From Panacagrimonas sp046594215 (GTDB taxonomy: Bacteria; Pseudomonadota; Gammaproteobacteria; Nevskiales; Nevskiaceae): 64,000 nt of DNA. The stretch is taken from assembly GCA_046594215.1 (NCBI GenBank), contig JBKJPX010000112.1:34569-98568 (forward strand), in the 5' to 3' direction. Positions within the stretch are counted from its first letter, which is position 1. The number at the start of each line of letters is the position of its first letter. Of this stretch, positions 23,561 to 31,752 are shown one piece after another. The translations under genes and the position numbers were made by a program. The notes beneath the pieces were generated by a model. It was not told where the DNA came from. It made no database searches and worked only from the letters and a program-made list of their open reading frames with translations.

Positions 23561-25099
23561 TCACGTAGCGAGAGGCGACGGCCGATATCGGCGCGTCGAA
23601 GGATGTGCAAGAAACTCGTCGACGACACCCCTGTAGTCCGCCGGGCCATAGGGGCTGAACATCTCCGCGATGAGGTTCGGGAGCTTGCGATACGGCGAGA
23701 CGCCGAGGTCTCCCAGCATGATGTCGAGGTACTGCTGAAACCGCGTGTTCACGGCGCACGAACGCGATGGCTCGAAATGGATATGTGTGCGCTTCCAGAT
23801 GCGTACCTCTTCCGCGGCCCGCTCCATCTCCGACTGGGATGGCAGCTCCAGCTTTCCTTGCCAGAACGCGACCAGCCAGAGCGCCCCGATCTCCGCCGAC
23901 GGTACGTGCATGAAGCCGTGGTTGAAGCCGGCGAACGCGAGTGTGGGAAGCCGGGGATGGATGATGTGGCGATACAACTGCGGGCCGTCGTCTTCCGCTT
24001 CGAGCAGCGCACGCACCTCCGGCGCGAGAAACGGGAATGCCGGAGAGCGCGAACCGGTGGACAAAACGACGATGTCGGCCGGGATGACGCTGCCATCGGC
24101 AAGCTCGAGGCCCTGCTTCGTCAGCCCTTTCATTTCGCCGTGATGAGGGACGATCGCGCCGTGCGCGACATGGCGGTAGTAGTCGATCGGTGCAAGCGCC
24201 GCGGCAGAGCGCAAGTCCGGGAGAAACGGGTGCGTCGGAAACACGGTGGCGAGCCGCGCACTGCCCCCGGGACCGGCCCCGCGCCCCTGTCGCCTGGCGA
24301 GCCATACGAAGAGCTTCTGCAGACCAGACCAGAAACTTCCCACGAACGCCAAGCGCCTGTGGAGGAACCGCTCGAACGATGTCGGATGCGCCCAGCTCGT
24401 CATCATGATCGACCCGAACCGATTGAAGAGCAGCTTGGTGTAGTGGACGCCAAGGATGTAGCGCGGAAGCGTCCACCGCGGCGTCCGGAACACGTGGTGG
24501 ACCTCGGCCGCGTGCGCAACAGCGAACGTCACCATATCGAGCGCGCTCTTGCCGAAACCCACGACCAGAACGCGGGCGCCGTCGAACATCGAGGCGTCCT
24601 GGACATCACGTTCGATCACGACGCGGCCGGGGAACTCCGCCTCGCCCGGAAGCACGGGGCGATGCTTGCCCTCGGTGTACTGACCGATGGAAACGACCAG
24701 ATGATCGAAGCGCTCGACGCGTTCTTCCAACTCACGCCCATCTGCGGCCGAGATGCGCGCGATCACCTCCCAACCCCCCTCGCACGGTCTCGCCGACACG
24801 ACCTCATGGCGCAGGCGCACATCGAAGCCACGTGCCGCCACGAACGCATCGAGGTAGCGGAGGATCTGCTCGCCTGTCGGGTGCAGATCGGGCGTGAACG
24901 GCCACGGAAAACTGCTGATGTGGTATCCCGAGCTCGTGTTCTGCAGGCTCACTCCGGCATAGCTGTGTGCCCATACCCCTCCGATGCGGGGCGCTTGCTC
25001 GAATAGCACGCATTGGAACCCGCATCGGGTGAAGACGTCTGCCTGGGCCAGCCCCGAGATGCCACAACCGATGATCGCGACGCGCTTGTGGGGGTGCAT
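23561..25099 (-). CDS. Flavin-containing monooxygenase-like protein
   Basis: This 512-residue FAD/NADPH enzyme has an N-terminal FAD motif GCGISG in VAIIGCGISGLAQA, a GGVWAHSYAG stretch, a second NADPH motif VLVVGFGKSALDM and a late STGSRSPAF segment typical of FMO/Baeyer-Villiger enzymes. The family fingerprint FxGxxxHxxx(F/Y) is altered: the region reads FPGRVVIERD, with no histidine at the key place, so the catalytic type is uncertain. The start at 25099 has GGGAGG upstream. A fragment of an unrelated gene on the opposite strand follows its start, and it has no obvious operon partner. Confidence 0.85.
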   Translation of the reverse strand: MHPHKRVAIIGCGISGLAQADVFTRCGFQCVLFEQAPRIGGVWAHSYAGVSLQNTSSGYHISSFPWPFTPDLHPTGEQILRYLDAFVAARGFDVRLRHEVVSARPCEGGWEVIARISAADGRELEERVERFDHLVVSIGQYTEGKHRPVLPGEAEFPGRVVIERDVQDASMFDGARVLVVGFGKSALDMVTFAVAHAAEVHHVFRTPRWTLPRYILGVHYTKLLFNRFGSIMMTSWAHPTSFERFLHRRLAFVGSFWSGLQKLFVWLARRQGRGAGPGGSARLATVFPTHPFLPDLRSAAALAPIDYYRHVAHGAIVPHHGEMKGLTKQGLELADGSVIPADIVVLSTGSRSPAFPFLAPEVRALLEAEDDGPQLYRHIIHPRLPTLAFAGFNHGFMHVPSAEIGALWLVAFWQGKLELPSQSEMERAAEEVRIWKRTHIHFEPSRSCAVNTRFQQYLDIMLGDLGVSPYRKLPNLIAEMFSPYGPADYRGVVDEFLAHPSTRRYRPSPLAT

Positions 25100-25118
25100 G
25101 TCTCTGGGCCTCCCTTGA

Positions 25119-25264
25119 TGGCATGGCCACTTTAAGGCCACCTACGACCTGCGCAGCGGCCGTTATTTCCTGACCACGCTGGTCAACGAGGATCGTTACC
25201 AGGATTTCCGGATCCGCCACAAGGACGACGAGTTCGTTCCAGCCGCGATGGCGCAGAAGGCGCG
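25119..25264 (+). pseudogene. Remnant of an unidentified coding sequence on the plus strand
   Basis: The plus strand between the monooxygenase start and the SPFH gene reads as one clean open frame, HFKATYDLRSGRYFLTTL then VNEDRYQDFRIRHKDDEF, with strongly protein-like composition and GC-rich third positions. There is a stop at 25116 and no start codon in front of it. I cannot identify the family. It looks like the C-terminal fragment of a broken gene whose remainder is gone. Confidence 0.35.
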
Positions 25265-26101
25265 TCACTGGATCTCTGATCGTGCCCCGCCGTTGGTATT
25301 AAACACCGGCGTCACTTCGCTCCCGATCAGGAAGGTGCAGTGGCTGTCCTTCGTGCCGCAGACTTCCTTGAGCATCTTGATCCGCTCGATCTCGACGAAC
25401 TGCGAAGGAGTCAGGTGCATGGCCTCGCGGTAGGAATTGTCGGCGGCGGCGCGGCTCTCTTCGGCCGACTTGCGGCCGTCCTCCGCGAGCTTTCGCTGGC
25501 CTTCGGTGAGCACGCGCTGCTGCTGCGCGGCGGTCTCGACGCGCTGCGTCTTGATGGCATCGGGCGGATTGGCCTTCCCCACGGTCACGTTGAGCAGTCG
25601 CGCGGGGATCTTCGTGTCGGCGAGGTACTTGTTGAGATCGCCCGTGACCTCGGCGTCGATCTCGTCGATGGCGGTGGTATTGATCGCCGTCTCGTTCATG
25701 CCGTGCTTCTTGACCGCGTTGCGCACGCGGTTGAAGAACTGCTGCTCGACGTTCTGCCGATACCAGTCCTCGCCGAAATCCCGGATCAGCGCGACCGGGT
25801 CGGTGACCTGCATGCGGATCACCGCGTGGAAATCCAGCGGCACACCGTCCGACGACATGAGGTCGGAGAAATTGGCTTCGAACTGCTGCGGGTAGACGTT
25901 GACGTACACCTTGCGCACCGAGAACCAGGTGTAGGAACGACCGGGCTTGATGGACTCGGGCCGGATACCCCCGTGCCCGAACAGGATCGGCCGGTCAATC
26001 AGCACCGCCTCCTGGCCCTGCTCGGGCGTAACCACGGTGCAGGCGAACAGCAGCGGCGACAACAGGCTCAGCAGCGCCCACTTCGCAATCGAACGTTTCA
26101 T
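25265..26101 (-). CDS. SPFH/prohibitin-domain lipoprotein
   Basis: This 278-residue protein is a lipoprotein: the signal segment ALLSLLSPLLFAC has a lipobox ending in C at ~21. An SPFH/Band-7 domain follows (FSVRKVYVNVYPQQFEANFSDLM, VIRMQVTD, WYRQNVEQQFFNRVRNAV), then a long helical region with coiled-coil character (QRKLAEDGRKSAEESRAAAD) and a C-terminal tail. SPFH proteins build membrane scaffolds; most are anchored by a membrane helix, while this one is likely anchored by lipid in the periplasm. I chose the ATG at 26101 because GGGGAG lies upstream; the frame is open much further but reads as non-coding there. Confidence 0.86.
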   Translation of the reverse strand: MKRSIAKWALLSLLSPLLFACTVVTPEQGQEAVLIDRPILFGHGGIRPESIKPGRSYTWFSVRKVYVNVYPQQFEANFSDLMSSDGVPLDFHAVIRMQVTDPVALIRDFGEDWYRQNVEQQFFNRVRNAVKKHGMNETAINTTAIDEIDAEVTGDLNKYLADTKIPARLLNVTVGKANPPDAIKTQRVETAAQQQRVLTEGQRKLAEDGRKSAEESRAAADNSYREAMHLTPSQFVEIERIKMLKEVCGTKDSHCTFLIGSEVTPVFNTNGGARSEIQ

Positions 26102-26387
26102 GATCGAACGTCTCCCCTGATCCGGTCTCGCGACCGGCACACCCCGAACCCGTACCGCCTTCACGACCGAGCCCCGCCCGGTCGATCCCGGCATCCTCCA
26201 ATCCTTTCCCCGATGCTCGAGGCCTATTCCACCACGATCGGCAGCTCCGGCGCGCGATCGACCGCTCACAATCGCTTTCCGGTTCACCTGGACCGATCCG
26301 GGCCCGTCGCAATCGCGGGCCTGCGGACCGCACCCGAAATCATGCACGTCAATCTGCCGTGCCGGCACCTCTCTCGACGGAGACATC

Positions 26388-27371
26388 ATGAAAACCTTTC
26401 GCATGCTTGCAGCGATGCTGCTGGCCGCTCTGGCGCAGCCCGCGTTCGCCCTGCGCATCGTGCTGACCAACGACGACGGCCTGACGAGCAATCTCGCGGC
26501 GACGTACGCGGCGCTCAAGGCCGAAGGACACGACGTCATCGTGTCGGTGCCCTGCACCGGCCAGAGCGGTCGCGGCGCTGCCATCGTGATGCTCAGCAAC
26601 AAGACGATCGTTGCCGACAACGACAAGCAGGTCGAGACGGAGCGTGGCTGTCACAACGGCGCCGCGCCCGCGGGAGCCTCCGCCGTCGGGCCGTTCACGA
26701 AGGAAGGATTCGCCAACGGCGACTATCACTACGTCCACGGCACGCCGGTGATGGCCACGATGTACGCACTCGACGTGCTGGCTCCCTCGCGCTGGAGAAG
26801 CAAGGCACCGGACCTCCTGCTGTCGGGCCCCAATGAAGGACAGAACCTGGGCCGCGTCGTGATCCATTCCGGCACCGTAGGCAATGCGCAGTTCGCTGCG
26901 GGACGCGGCCTGCCCGCCATCGCGCTGAGTGCCGGCACCGACACCGTCGACAACACGACGCTGGCCAATCCCCTGTCAGCGATCGTTGCGCGACACGCCG
27001 CAAGGCTCGTGAAGATGCTGCGTGACAAGGCCGGAACAGGCGCGCTGCTGCCGCCAGGCCTCGTGCTGAACGTGAACTTCCCCAACAGGCCCACCGCCGA
27101 TCTCGCGTGGGCGTTCGCGCGCATCGGCAGCTTCGATCTCTACCAGCTGCACTTCCGCGACAGCGCGCCCTGGGGCATCTCGATGACGACCCAGAACGCT
27201 GCGGGCGCCAGCGCCGAACAGTCGCAGGACGAGGCCGTGGTCAGCACGAAGGCGATCTCGATCTCGGCGATGCAGGTGGGCTTCGAGTCGTCGCCCACAC
27301 AGCAGCAGTGGCTGCATGGCTTGCTCGATGCCCCTCCGAAGAAACAGAAAAAGATGGCGCCGTCTCACTGA
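26388..27371 (+). CDS. SurE-family 5'/3'-nucleotidase with signal peptide
   Basis: This 327-residue protein has a classic Sec signal peptide (MKTFRMLAAMLLAALAQPAFA) and then a SurE fold starting with the metal-binding LTNDDG. The loop SGPNEGQNLG and the HSGTVGNAQFA motif match the SurE nucleotide phosphatase active site. Normal SurE is cytoplasmic, about 250 residues, so the exported form and longer C-terminus are notable; a periplasmic nucleotidase or polyphosphatase role is inferred. It is divergent from the SPFH gene and convergent with the cupin gene. The gene start is directly preceded by a GACGGAGACATC purine stretch. Confidence 0.88.
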   Translation: MKTFRMLAAMLLAALAQPAFALRIVLTNDDGLTSNLAATYAALKAEGHDVIVSVPCTGQSGRGAAIVMLSNKTIVADNDKQVETERGCHNGAAPAGASAVGPFTKEGFANGDYHYVHGTPVMATMYALDVLAPSRWRSKAPDLLLSGPNEGQNLGRVVIHSGTVGNAQFAAGRGLPAIALSAGTDTVDNTTLANPLSAIVARHAARLVKMLRDKAGTGALLPPGLVLNVNFPNRPTADLAWAFARIGSFDLYQLHFRDSAPWGISMTTQNAAGASAEQSQDEAVVSTKAISISAMQVGFESSPTQQQWLHGLLDAPPKKQKKMAPSH

Positions 27372-27434
27372 GCCATGGACATTGCCGCGGTGCTGGCGGA
27401 GGCCCTGATGCGCCGAGACAGCGGATCTCGTGCA

Positions 27435-27498
27435 CCCCGGACGCCGTCCGGGGCCTCCCCTTCGGCTCGAACAAAAAAGCCCCGGCTCCGTCCCGGCT
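27435..27498 (-). terminator. Hairpin and intrinsic terminator between surE-like and cupin genes
   Basis: CCCCGGAC-GCC-GTCCGGGG (27435-27453) is a perfect hairpin with no T-run. On the minus strand 27498-27473 reads AGCCGGG-ACGGA-GCCGGGGCT followed by TTTTTT, a typical intrinsic terminator just downstream of the cupin gene stop (27508). The first hairpin may protect or end the transcript of the surE-like gene on the plus strand. Confidence 0.7.
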
Positions 27499-27507
27499 AC
27501 AACGGCC

Positions 27508-27948
27508 TCAGTGGTCGTGGGCGTCGAATGTCGTCAGCTCGGTATCCGCCGTGTCCACCACGAAGATCGCGAGCAGCTTCGCCGGCTTGGTCTTGCTCGC
27601 GTTCTCGCTCACCGTGTGGCGCGCGCCCGGGGTTTCCGACCAGCTCTCGCCAGCCTTGTAGACCTTGACCTCGCCGTCGTCGACCTGGCTGCGAATCTCG
27701 CCTGACAGCACGTACGCCGTCACGAACGCTGACTTCGCGTGGTGATGCGACGGCGAAGTCCCGCCCGGCGGATACGTCACGACCGCGGCGATGATGCTCT
27801 TGCCCGGGATGTTCGGAATGGCGCTGGCGAACGCGGGCGCGATGGTCTCTCGCTTGCCTGCTGCCATCGCCGGCGCGGTGATCAGCGCAGTGGATGCGAG
27901 CAGCAGGCAGGCGGCGCGCGCCGCGACGACGAAGGTGAATCTGTTCAT
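27508..27948 (-). CDS. Exported cupin-domain protein
   Basis: This 146-residue protein has an N-terminal signal peptide (ACLLLASTALITAPAMA) and a single cupin barrel. Metal-ligand histidines appear in SHHHAK, with the second motif GARHTVS and an Asp/Glu-rich VDDGEVKVY loop. A metal-dependent dioxygenase, isomerase or binding role is possible, but the substrate cannot be told. It lies downstream of the Rrf2/NADH-dehydrogenase-like pair on the same strand with a 52-bp gap and is likely part of that transcript, ending at the terminator at 27473-27498. Confidence 0.82.
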   Translation of the reverse strand: MNRFTFVVAARAACLLLASTALITAPAMAAGKRETIAPAFASAIPNIPGKSIIAAVVTYPPGGTSPSHHHAKSAFVTAYVLSGEIRSQVDDGEVKVYKAGESWSETPGARHTVSENASKTKPAKLLAIFVVDTADTELTTFDAHDH

Positions 27949-28000
27949 GGTTCTCTCTCCAGGGGTGACGCCGTTGTGATGGTGACGCTCGTTCGATTGC

Positions 28001-29212
28001 TCAGGCCACGACCAGCCGCGCGGGATCCGCTGCCGCGAAGGCTTCTGCGCGGATCGGCGGCGGCGGGTAGATCCAGACCGAGTTGATCTGCTGCTTGAGG
28101 CGCTTGGCCTCCTCGCCCTGCAGCACGACCTGGCGATCCCAGCCCTCGGTGTACACCGCGCCCCAGGCGCCCAGATCCAGGCAGGTGACGTACTTCTCCT
28201 GGCGGTACGGTCGCGTGGGTTTGCCCAGCAGGTCGCACACGGCGTTGTGTCCGGCCGACCGGCCTAGGCTCATCGCGTGCTGGCAGGACATCAGCGCGTG
28301 ATTGCCGAGGTCGTCGGTGGCGGCCAGCGCGACGTCGCCCGCGGCGAAGACATGCTCGACGCCCTGGACGCGCAGGTCAGGGGCGGTGTGCAGGCGTCCC
28401 AGCGCATCGCGCGGCGCTGCGATCTGCTGCGTCAAGGGGTGCGCGGAGGGTCCGGCGGTCCACACCGCGGTCTGCGTCGCGATGTGCGAGCCGTCGGACA
28501 GGCTCACGCCCGTTTCGTCGATTGCGGTCACCGAGACGCCGAGGCGCAGCGACACGCCGCAATTCGCCAGGGCCTGCAGGATCAGCGGCCGCGGCCGGGG
28601 CCCGAGATCGGGACCGACGTCCCCGGCCCGCTCGACGAGCACCACGCGCACGTCTGCGTCCTCGCCGAGAACACCTCGCAGGCGAGCGGGCATTTCGGCA
28701 GCGCCCTCGATCCCCGTGAATCCGCCGCCGACCACCACGACGGTGTTGCGCGCGTCGCTGGGCGGTCGTTGGGCCAGCGCATTCAGGTGCGCCTCGAGCG
28801 CCACGGCATCCTCGCGCTGATCCACGTTGAATGTATGCGTCGACAGGCCCGGCACCTTGGGCTGCGCCAGGACGCTGCCGGGTGCGAGCACGAGACGGTC
28901 GTAGCGGATCGTGACGGTCGCGCCGCCTCGTATCGCGTAGTCCACCTCGCGCAGGTCGGCACGGATGCGCATGACCAGCCCGGGAATGAAACGCACGCCC
29001 GTGGCGTCGAACAGCGCGTCGAGCGGCGCGGCCATCGCGCCAGGATTCGACTCGTAATAACGCGGACGGATGCCGAGGACGGCTTCCGGCGCGATGACCG
29101 CGATCTCGACCGCCCCGTCGGCCCGGCCTTCGAGGTCCAGCGCCCGAGCCGCCGCCAGCGCGGCCCACATGCCGCCGAAGCCGGCGCCGATGATCAGGAT
29201 GCGTGCAGACAT
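28001..29212 (-). CDS. NDH-2-like FAD-dependent NADH:quinone oxidoreductase
   Basis: This 403-residue flavoprotein has the FAD motif IIGAGFGG at the N-terminus, an NADH motif VVVVGGGFTGIEGAAEM in the middle and the late FAAGDVALAATDD FAD segment. Length and layout match type II NADH dehydrogenases (Ndh), which oxidise NADH and reduce membrane quinones without pumping protons; the C-terminus (WIYPPPPIRAEAF) may be a peripheral membrane anchor. I chose the ATG at 29212 because GGGGAG precedes it. It lies downstream of an Rrf2 regulator on the same strand, which suggests redox control. Confidence 0.86.
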   Translation of the reverse strand: MSARILIIGAGFGGMWAALAAARALDLEGRADGAVEIAVIAPEAVLGIRPRYYESNPGAMAAPLDALFDATGVRFIPGLVMRIRADLREVDYAIRGGATVTIRYDRLVLAPGSVLAQPKVPGLSTHTFNVDQREDAVALEAHLNALAQRPPSDARNTVVVVGGGFTGIEGAAEMPARLRGVLGEDADVRVVLVERAGDVGPDLGPRPRPLILQALANCGVSLRLGVSVTAIDETGVSLSDGSHIATQTAVWTAGPSAHPLTQQIAAPRDALGRLHTAPDLRVQGVEHVFAAGDVALAATDDLGNHALMSCQHAMSLGRSAGHNAVCDLLGKPTRPYRQEKYVTCLDLGAWGAVYTEGWDRQVVLQGEEAKRLKQQINSVWIYPPPPIRAEAFAAADPARLVVA

Positions 29213-29255
29213 GGCAGTTCTCCCCTTGCAGATGCGTTCGTGGACGATGGCGCGC

Positions 29256-29858
29256 TCATGGGGCATCGCGCCGTTTCGCGCGGCGAACCGCGCGCTTGTT
29301 GTTTGGGGCCGCAGCAGCCGCCGTCGCCCCGGTCAAGGCTGCGACGCGCACGTCGGTGCGTGCGCCGGCCCGCCCTGAAAGCCAGCCGCGAACCTGGAAT
29401 CCGAAGTCGGCGGGAGACTTGCGGCCCACGGTCTGCGCGATGTCCTGGAGGCTCGTGCGTCGCAGTTCGGCACGCATGCTCTGCTCGGCACGCAGCATCA
29501 CCGCGTGGATCGCGCAGACGCCGTTCGTGGACCAGGCGGGCGCCTTGTCGCCGAACACGGCGCAGCGTCCGCGGATCTCCTGGCAGTCGAACAGTGGCTT
29601 GAGCCCCTCGATGGCATCGACCACGTCGAGCACCGAGATGCGGTCGGCGGGTCGCGCGAGCCGATAACCGCCGCGCACACCGCCGGAGGCGACGACGAGG
29701 CGAGCTTTCTCCAGCTTCGGAAAGATCTTGGCGACGAAGCTCGGCGAGATGCCCTGCAGTTCCGCGAGGTCGCGGCTGCTCGCCGGTTCTTCGTTCGAAT
29801 CCACCAGCCAGAGAAGGCAGTGGAGTCCGTATTCAACCTTGCTCGACAGGTGCGCCAT
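29256..29858 (-). CDS. Rrf2-family transcriptional regulator with Cys cluster
   Basis: This Rrf2 protein of 200 residues has a winged helix (SKVEYGLHCLLWLVDSNEEPASSRDLAELQGISPSFVAKIF) and the wing GGVRGGYRLARP. Three cysteines (CQEIRGRC and VCAIH) lie where NsrR/IscR/RirA hold an Fe-S cluster, though the spacing is not identical to either. The C-terminal ~60 residues are basic and low complexity. The ATG at 29858 abuts a palindrome that also holds the -10 element, so the message may be leaderless. The downstream NDH-2-like and cupin genes are the likely targets along with itself. Confidence 0.88.
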   Translation of the reverse strand: MAHLSSKVEYGLHCLLWLVDSNEEPASSRDLAELQGISPSFVAKIFPKLEKARLVVASGGVRGGYRLARPADRISVLDVVDAIEGLKPLFDCQEIRGRCAVFGDKAPAWSTNGVCAIHAVMLRAEQSMRAELRRTSLQDIAQTVGRKSPADFGFQVRGWLSGRAGARTDVRVAALTGATAAAAAPNNKRAVRRAKRRDAP

Positions 29859-29894
29859 AACGCGGACCGTATTGGTCTGCGTTGTGAAAGTCAA
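29859..29894 (-). promoter_or_regulatory. Leaderless promoter and operator of the Rrf2 gene
   Basis: On the minus strand TTGACT (29894-29889) is followed after 17 bp by TACGGT (29871-29866), with transcription expected at about 29859, the base before the ATG. Over the same stretch AACGCGGACC and GGTCTGCGTT form a 10-bp inverted repeat with one mismatch and a 5-bp spacer (29859-29883). A repressor bound there would block RNA polymerase. Positions are read directly; the function is inferred. Confidence 0.65.
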
Positions 29895-30218
29895 TGACCC
29901 GCAAGGTCAAGGGTGCGCGGGGTCGACTCCCGTGCAGACCGACGCAGCGGTGCATACGCGCGCGCCCGGGACAGGAATGCGCGCACGCGCTGTTCGATCG
30001 CCTCGAGCACGAGCGCGTCCAACCGCCGAGCCGCGTCCAGCCGAAATGTCCGTGGCGATGGGAGACATCGAAGCCTGCACCGGAAGGCGCGCGAGGCTCG
30101 CGTCATTCAGTCGCGTCAGCCCCAGGTAGAGCGCTGCGACGCCGATCCCCGCGATCACGCCGAGGAACAGCGCCATCGCGACCAGCGCGCGTGGTGCGAG
30201 CGTCTCTTCACCGTCCAT
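29891..30218 (-). CDS. Small membrane protein, probably frameshifted
   Basis: From the ATG at 30218 the first ~60 residues read as a short cytoplasmic N-terminus and one transmembrane helix (ALVAMALFLGVIAGIGVAALYLGL). From about 30060 the coding signal (GC-rich third positions, sequence RRLDALVLEAIEQRVRAFL) continues in the next frame to a stop at 29891, whereas the original frame turns into an Ala/Arg-rich tail. I therefore suspect a one-base frameshift, real or from sequencing. The joined product would be ~110 residues. No family is recognised. It lies upstream of the Rrf2 gene. Confidence 0.45.
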
Positions 30219-30412
30219 GTGCCCCGTCGTCCTGTTGTTGGAAATGACGAAGCGGAGTCTGCGAACACGAAGGCATGGACGGGTGAAAGACCCGCGCAAG
30301 TGTCGTGCAAGATTGGCGACGTGCCTCGATGCGCGCCGCGCTATCGTCCCGCACGACGCCGCATGCACCGGGGTGAGGCAGCCCACATGACCCGGTTGGC
30401 GTTGCCCGCCGC

Positions 30413-31285
30413 TCAGGTGATCGCCGTCAGCTTTCCTTCCTGGTAGTCCCGGATCGCCGTCTCGATCTCGTCGCGCGTGTTCATCACGAAGGGACCGTAC
30501 TGCACGATCGGTTCGCCAAGCGCCTTGCCCGCGAGGAGCAGGAAGCGCGCACCCTCGGCGCCCGCGACCACCTCGACGTGATCGCCCTCATCGCCCAGCA
30601 CGCCGGCCGCCTGGCGTGGCAGCGCACGATCGCCCACCGTCACCTGGCCCTCGTAGGCGTAGATGAGCGCGGTGTGCGCAACCGGCACCGGCAGCGACAC
30701 GCTGGCGTCGGCCGGCAGGTGCACGTCGACGTACAGCGGCTCGGTCGTCACCGGCTGCGCCGGCGTGTGGATCGGCCCCTGCACCACCACATCGCCGAGC
30801 TTCAGCACGCCGGCGATCACCTTCACGACGCCGCCCCGCGGAAGCGGTGCGGACGCGATGCGCTCGGGCGGGATGTCCGCGTACCACGCAGGCTTGAGCT
30901 TCTCCTTCGCCGGCAGGTTGAGCCAGAGCTGGAAGCCGCGCATGCGTCCCTCCTGCTGCAGCGGCATCTCGGAATGGATCACGCCGCGACCGGCCGTCAT
31001 CCACTGCACGCTGCCGGGACCCAGGTCGCCGACGTTGCCGAGGTGATCCTGGTGCTGCATGCGGCCGTCGAGCATGTAGGTGATCGTCTCGAATCCACGA
31101 TGAGGGTGCGCCGGGAAGCCGGCGATGTAGTCCCCCGGGTTGTCGGTGCCGAACTCGTCGAGCATCAGGAACGGGTCGAGATACTGGCCGCGCTCGGAGC
31201 CGATGCTTCGGCGCAGCTTCACGCCGGCACCGTCGCTGGTGGGAACGGAGGGAATGACGCGAACGAGCTTGCGGGACGAGTTCAT
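30413..31285 (-). CDS. Pirin-family protein
   Basis: This 290-residue bicupin has the Fe-ligand motif HPHRGFET (AGFPAHPHRGFETITYMLDG) and HSEMP in SVQWMTAGRGVIHSEM, the standard pirin signature. Pirins act as quercetinase or as redox/oxygen-sensing regulators. Both cupin halves appear intact. The gene begins a minus-strand run of pirin, DoxX and azoreductase genes that share a quinone/redox theme. It ends shortly before a region without genes. Confidence 0.92.
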   Translation of the reverse strand: MNSSRKLVRVIPSVPTSDGAGVKLRRSIGSERGQYLDPFLMLDEFGTDNPGDYIAGFPAHPHRGFETITYMLDGRMQHQDHLGNVGDLGPGSVQWMTAGRGVIHSEMPLQQEGRMRGFQLWLNLPAKEKLKPAWYADIPPERIASAPLPRGGVVKVIAGVLKLGDVVVQGPIHTPAQPVTTEPLYVDVHLPADASVSLPVPVAHTALIYAYEGQVTVGDRALPRQAAGVLGDEGDHVEVVAGAEGARFLLLAGKALGEPIVQYGPFVMNTRDEIETAIRDYQEGKLTAIT

Positions 31286-31327
31286 GGTGCTCTCCAGGAT
31301 GGGTGCGCGGCGCAGGGCTTCAAGCGC

Positions 31328-31717
31328 TCAGGTCCTGCGACGGTTGTCGATACTCAGCGCCCCGGCGCCGTGGGCGACGACCATCAGCAGGCCACCGGCG
31401 ATCGACACGTTCTTCAGGAACATGATCATCTGGATCTGGTCGCCGAAGTTGTGATGGAAGATCGCGGCCGAGACCAGGCTGAAGCCCGCGAGCAGGAAGG
31501 CCACGATGCGTGCCTGCCAGCCGACGATCAGCGCCAGCGCGCCGCCGACCTCGAGCAGGATCACGACGGGCAACAGCAACGCAGGTACGCCCATCGCGGT
31601 CATGTAGGCCTGCGTGCCCGGCAGGTCGCCGAGCTTGCCCAGGCCCGCCATCAGGAACAGCAGCGCGAGAAGGATGCGGCCGGCAGGTGCCGCGAGAGTC
31701 TGGATCGTGGTGTTCAT
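31328..31717 (-). CDS. DoxX-family membrane protein
   Basis: This 129-residue DoxX/SURF4-like protein has four transmembrane stretches (RILLALLFLMAGLGKL, LLLPVVILLEVGGALALIVGW, IVAFLLAGFSLVSAAIF, VSIAGGLLMVVAHGAGAL) and the family's conserved GLGKLGDLPGTQAYM. DoxX relatives take part in oxygen and thiol redox at membranes. The start at 31717 is chosen from the clean signal-like N-terminus; the frame is open further to 32116 only because it overlaps the azoreductase in a different frame. It lies between the pirin and azoreductase genes. Confidence 0.9.
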   Translation of the reverse strand: MNTTIQTLAAPAGRILLALLFLMAGLGKLGDLPGTQAYMTAMGVPALLLPVVILLEVGGALALIVGWQARIVAFLLAGFSLVSAAIFHHNFGDQIQMIMFLKNVSIAGGLLMVVAHGAGALSIDNRRRT

Positions 31718-31752
31718 GGTCGGTGTTCCGGGTCGGGTTCGAGGAGAAGGGT

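Noticed and set aside
28277..29602. Plus-strand frame of 441 codons over the NDH-2-like gene
   Set aside because: Antisense shadow; the minus strand carries two dinucleotide-binding motifs.
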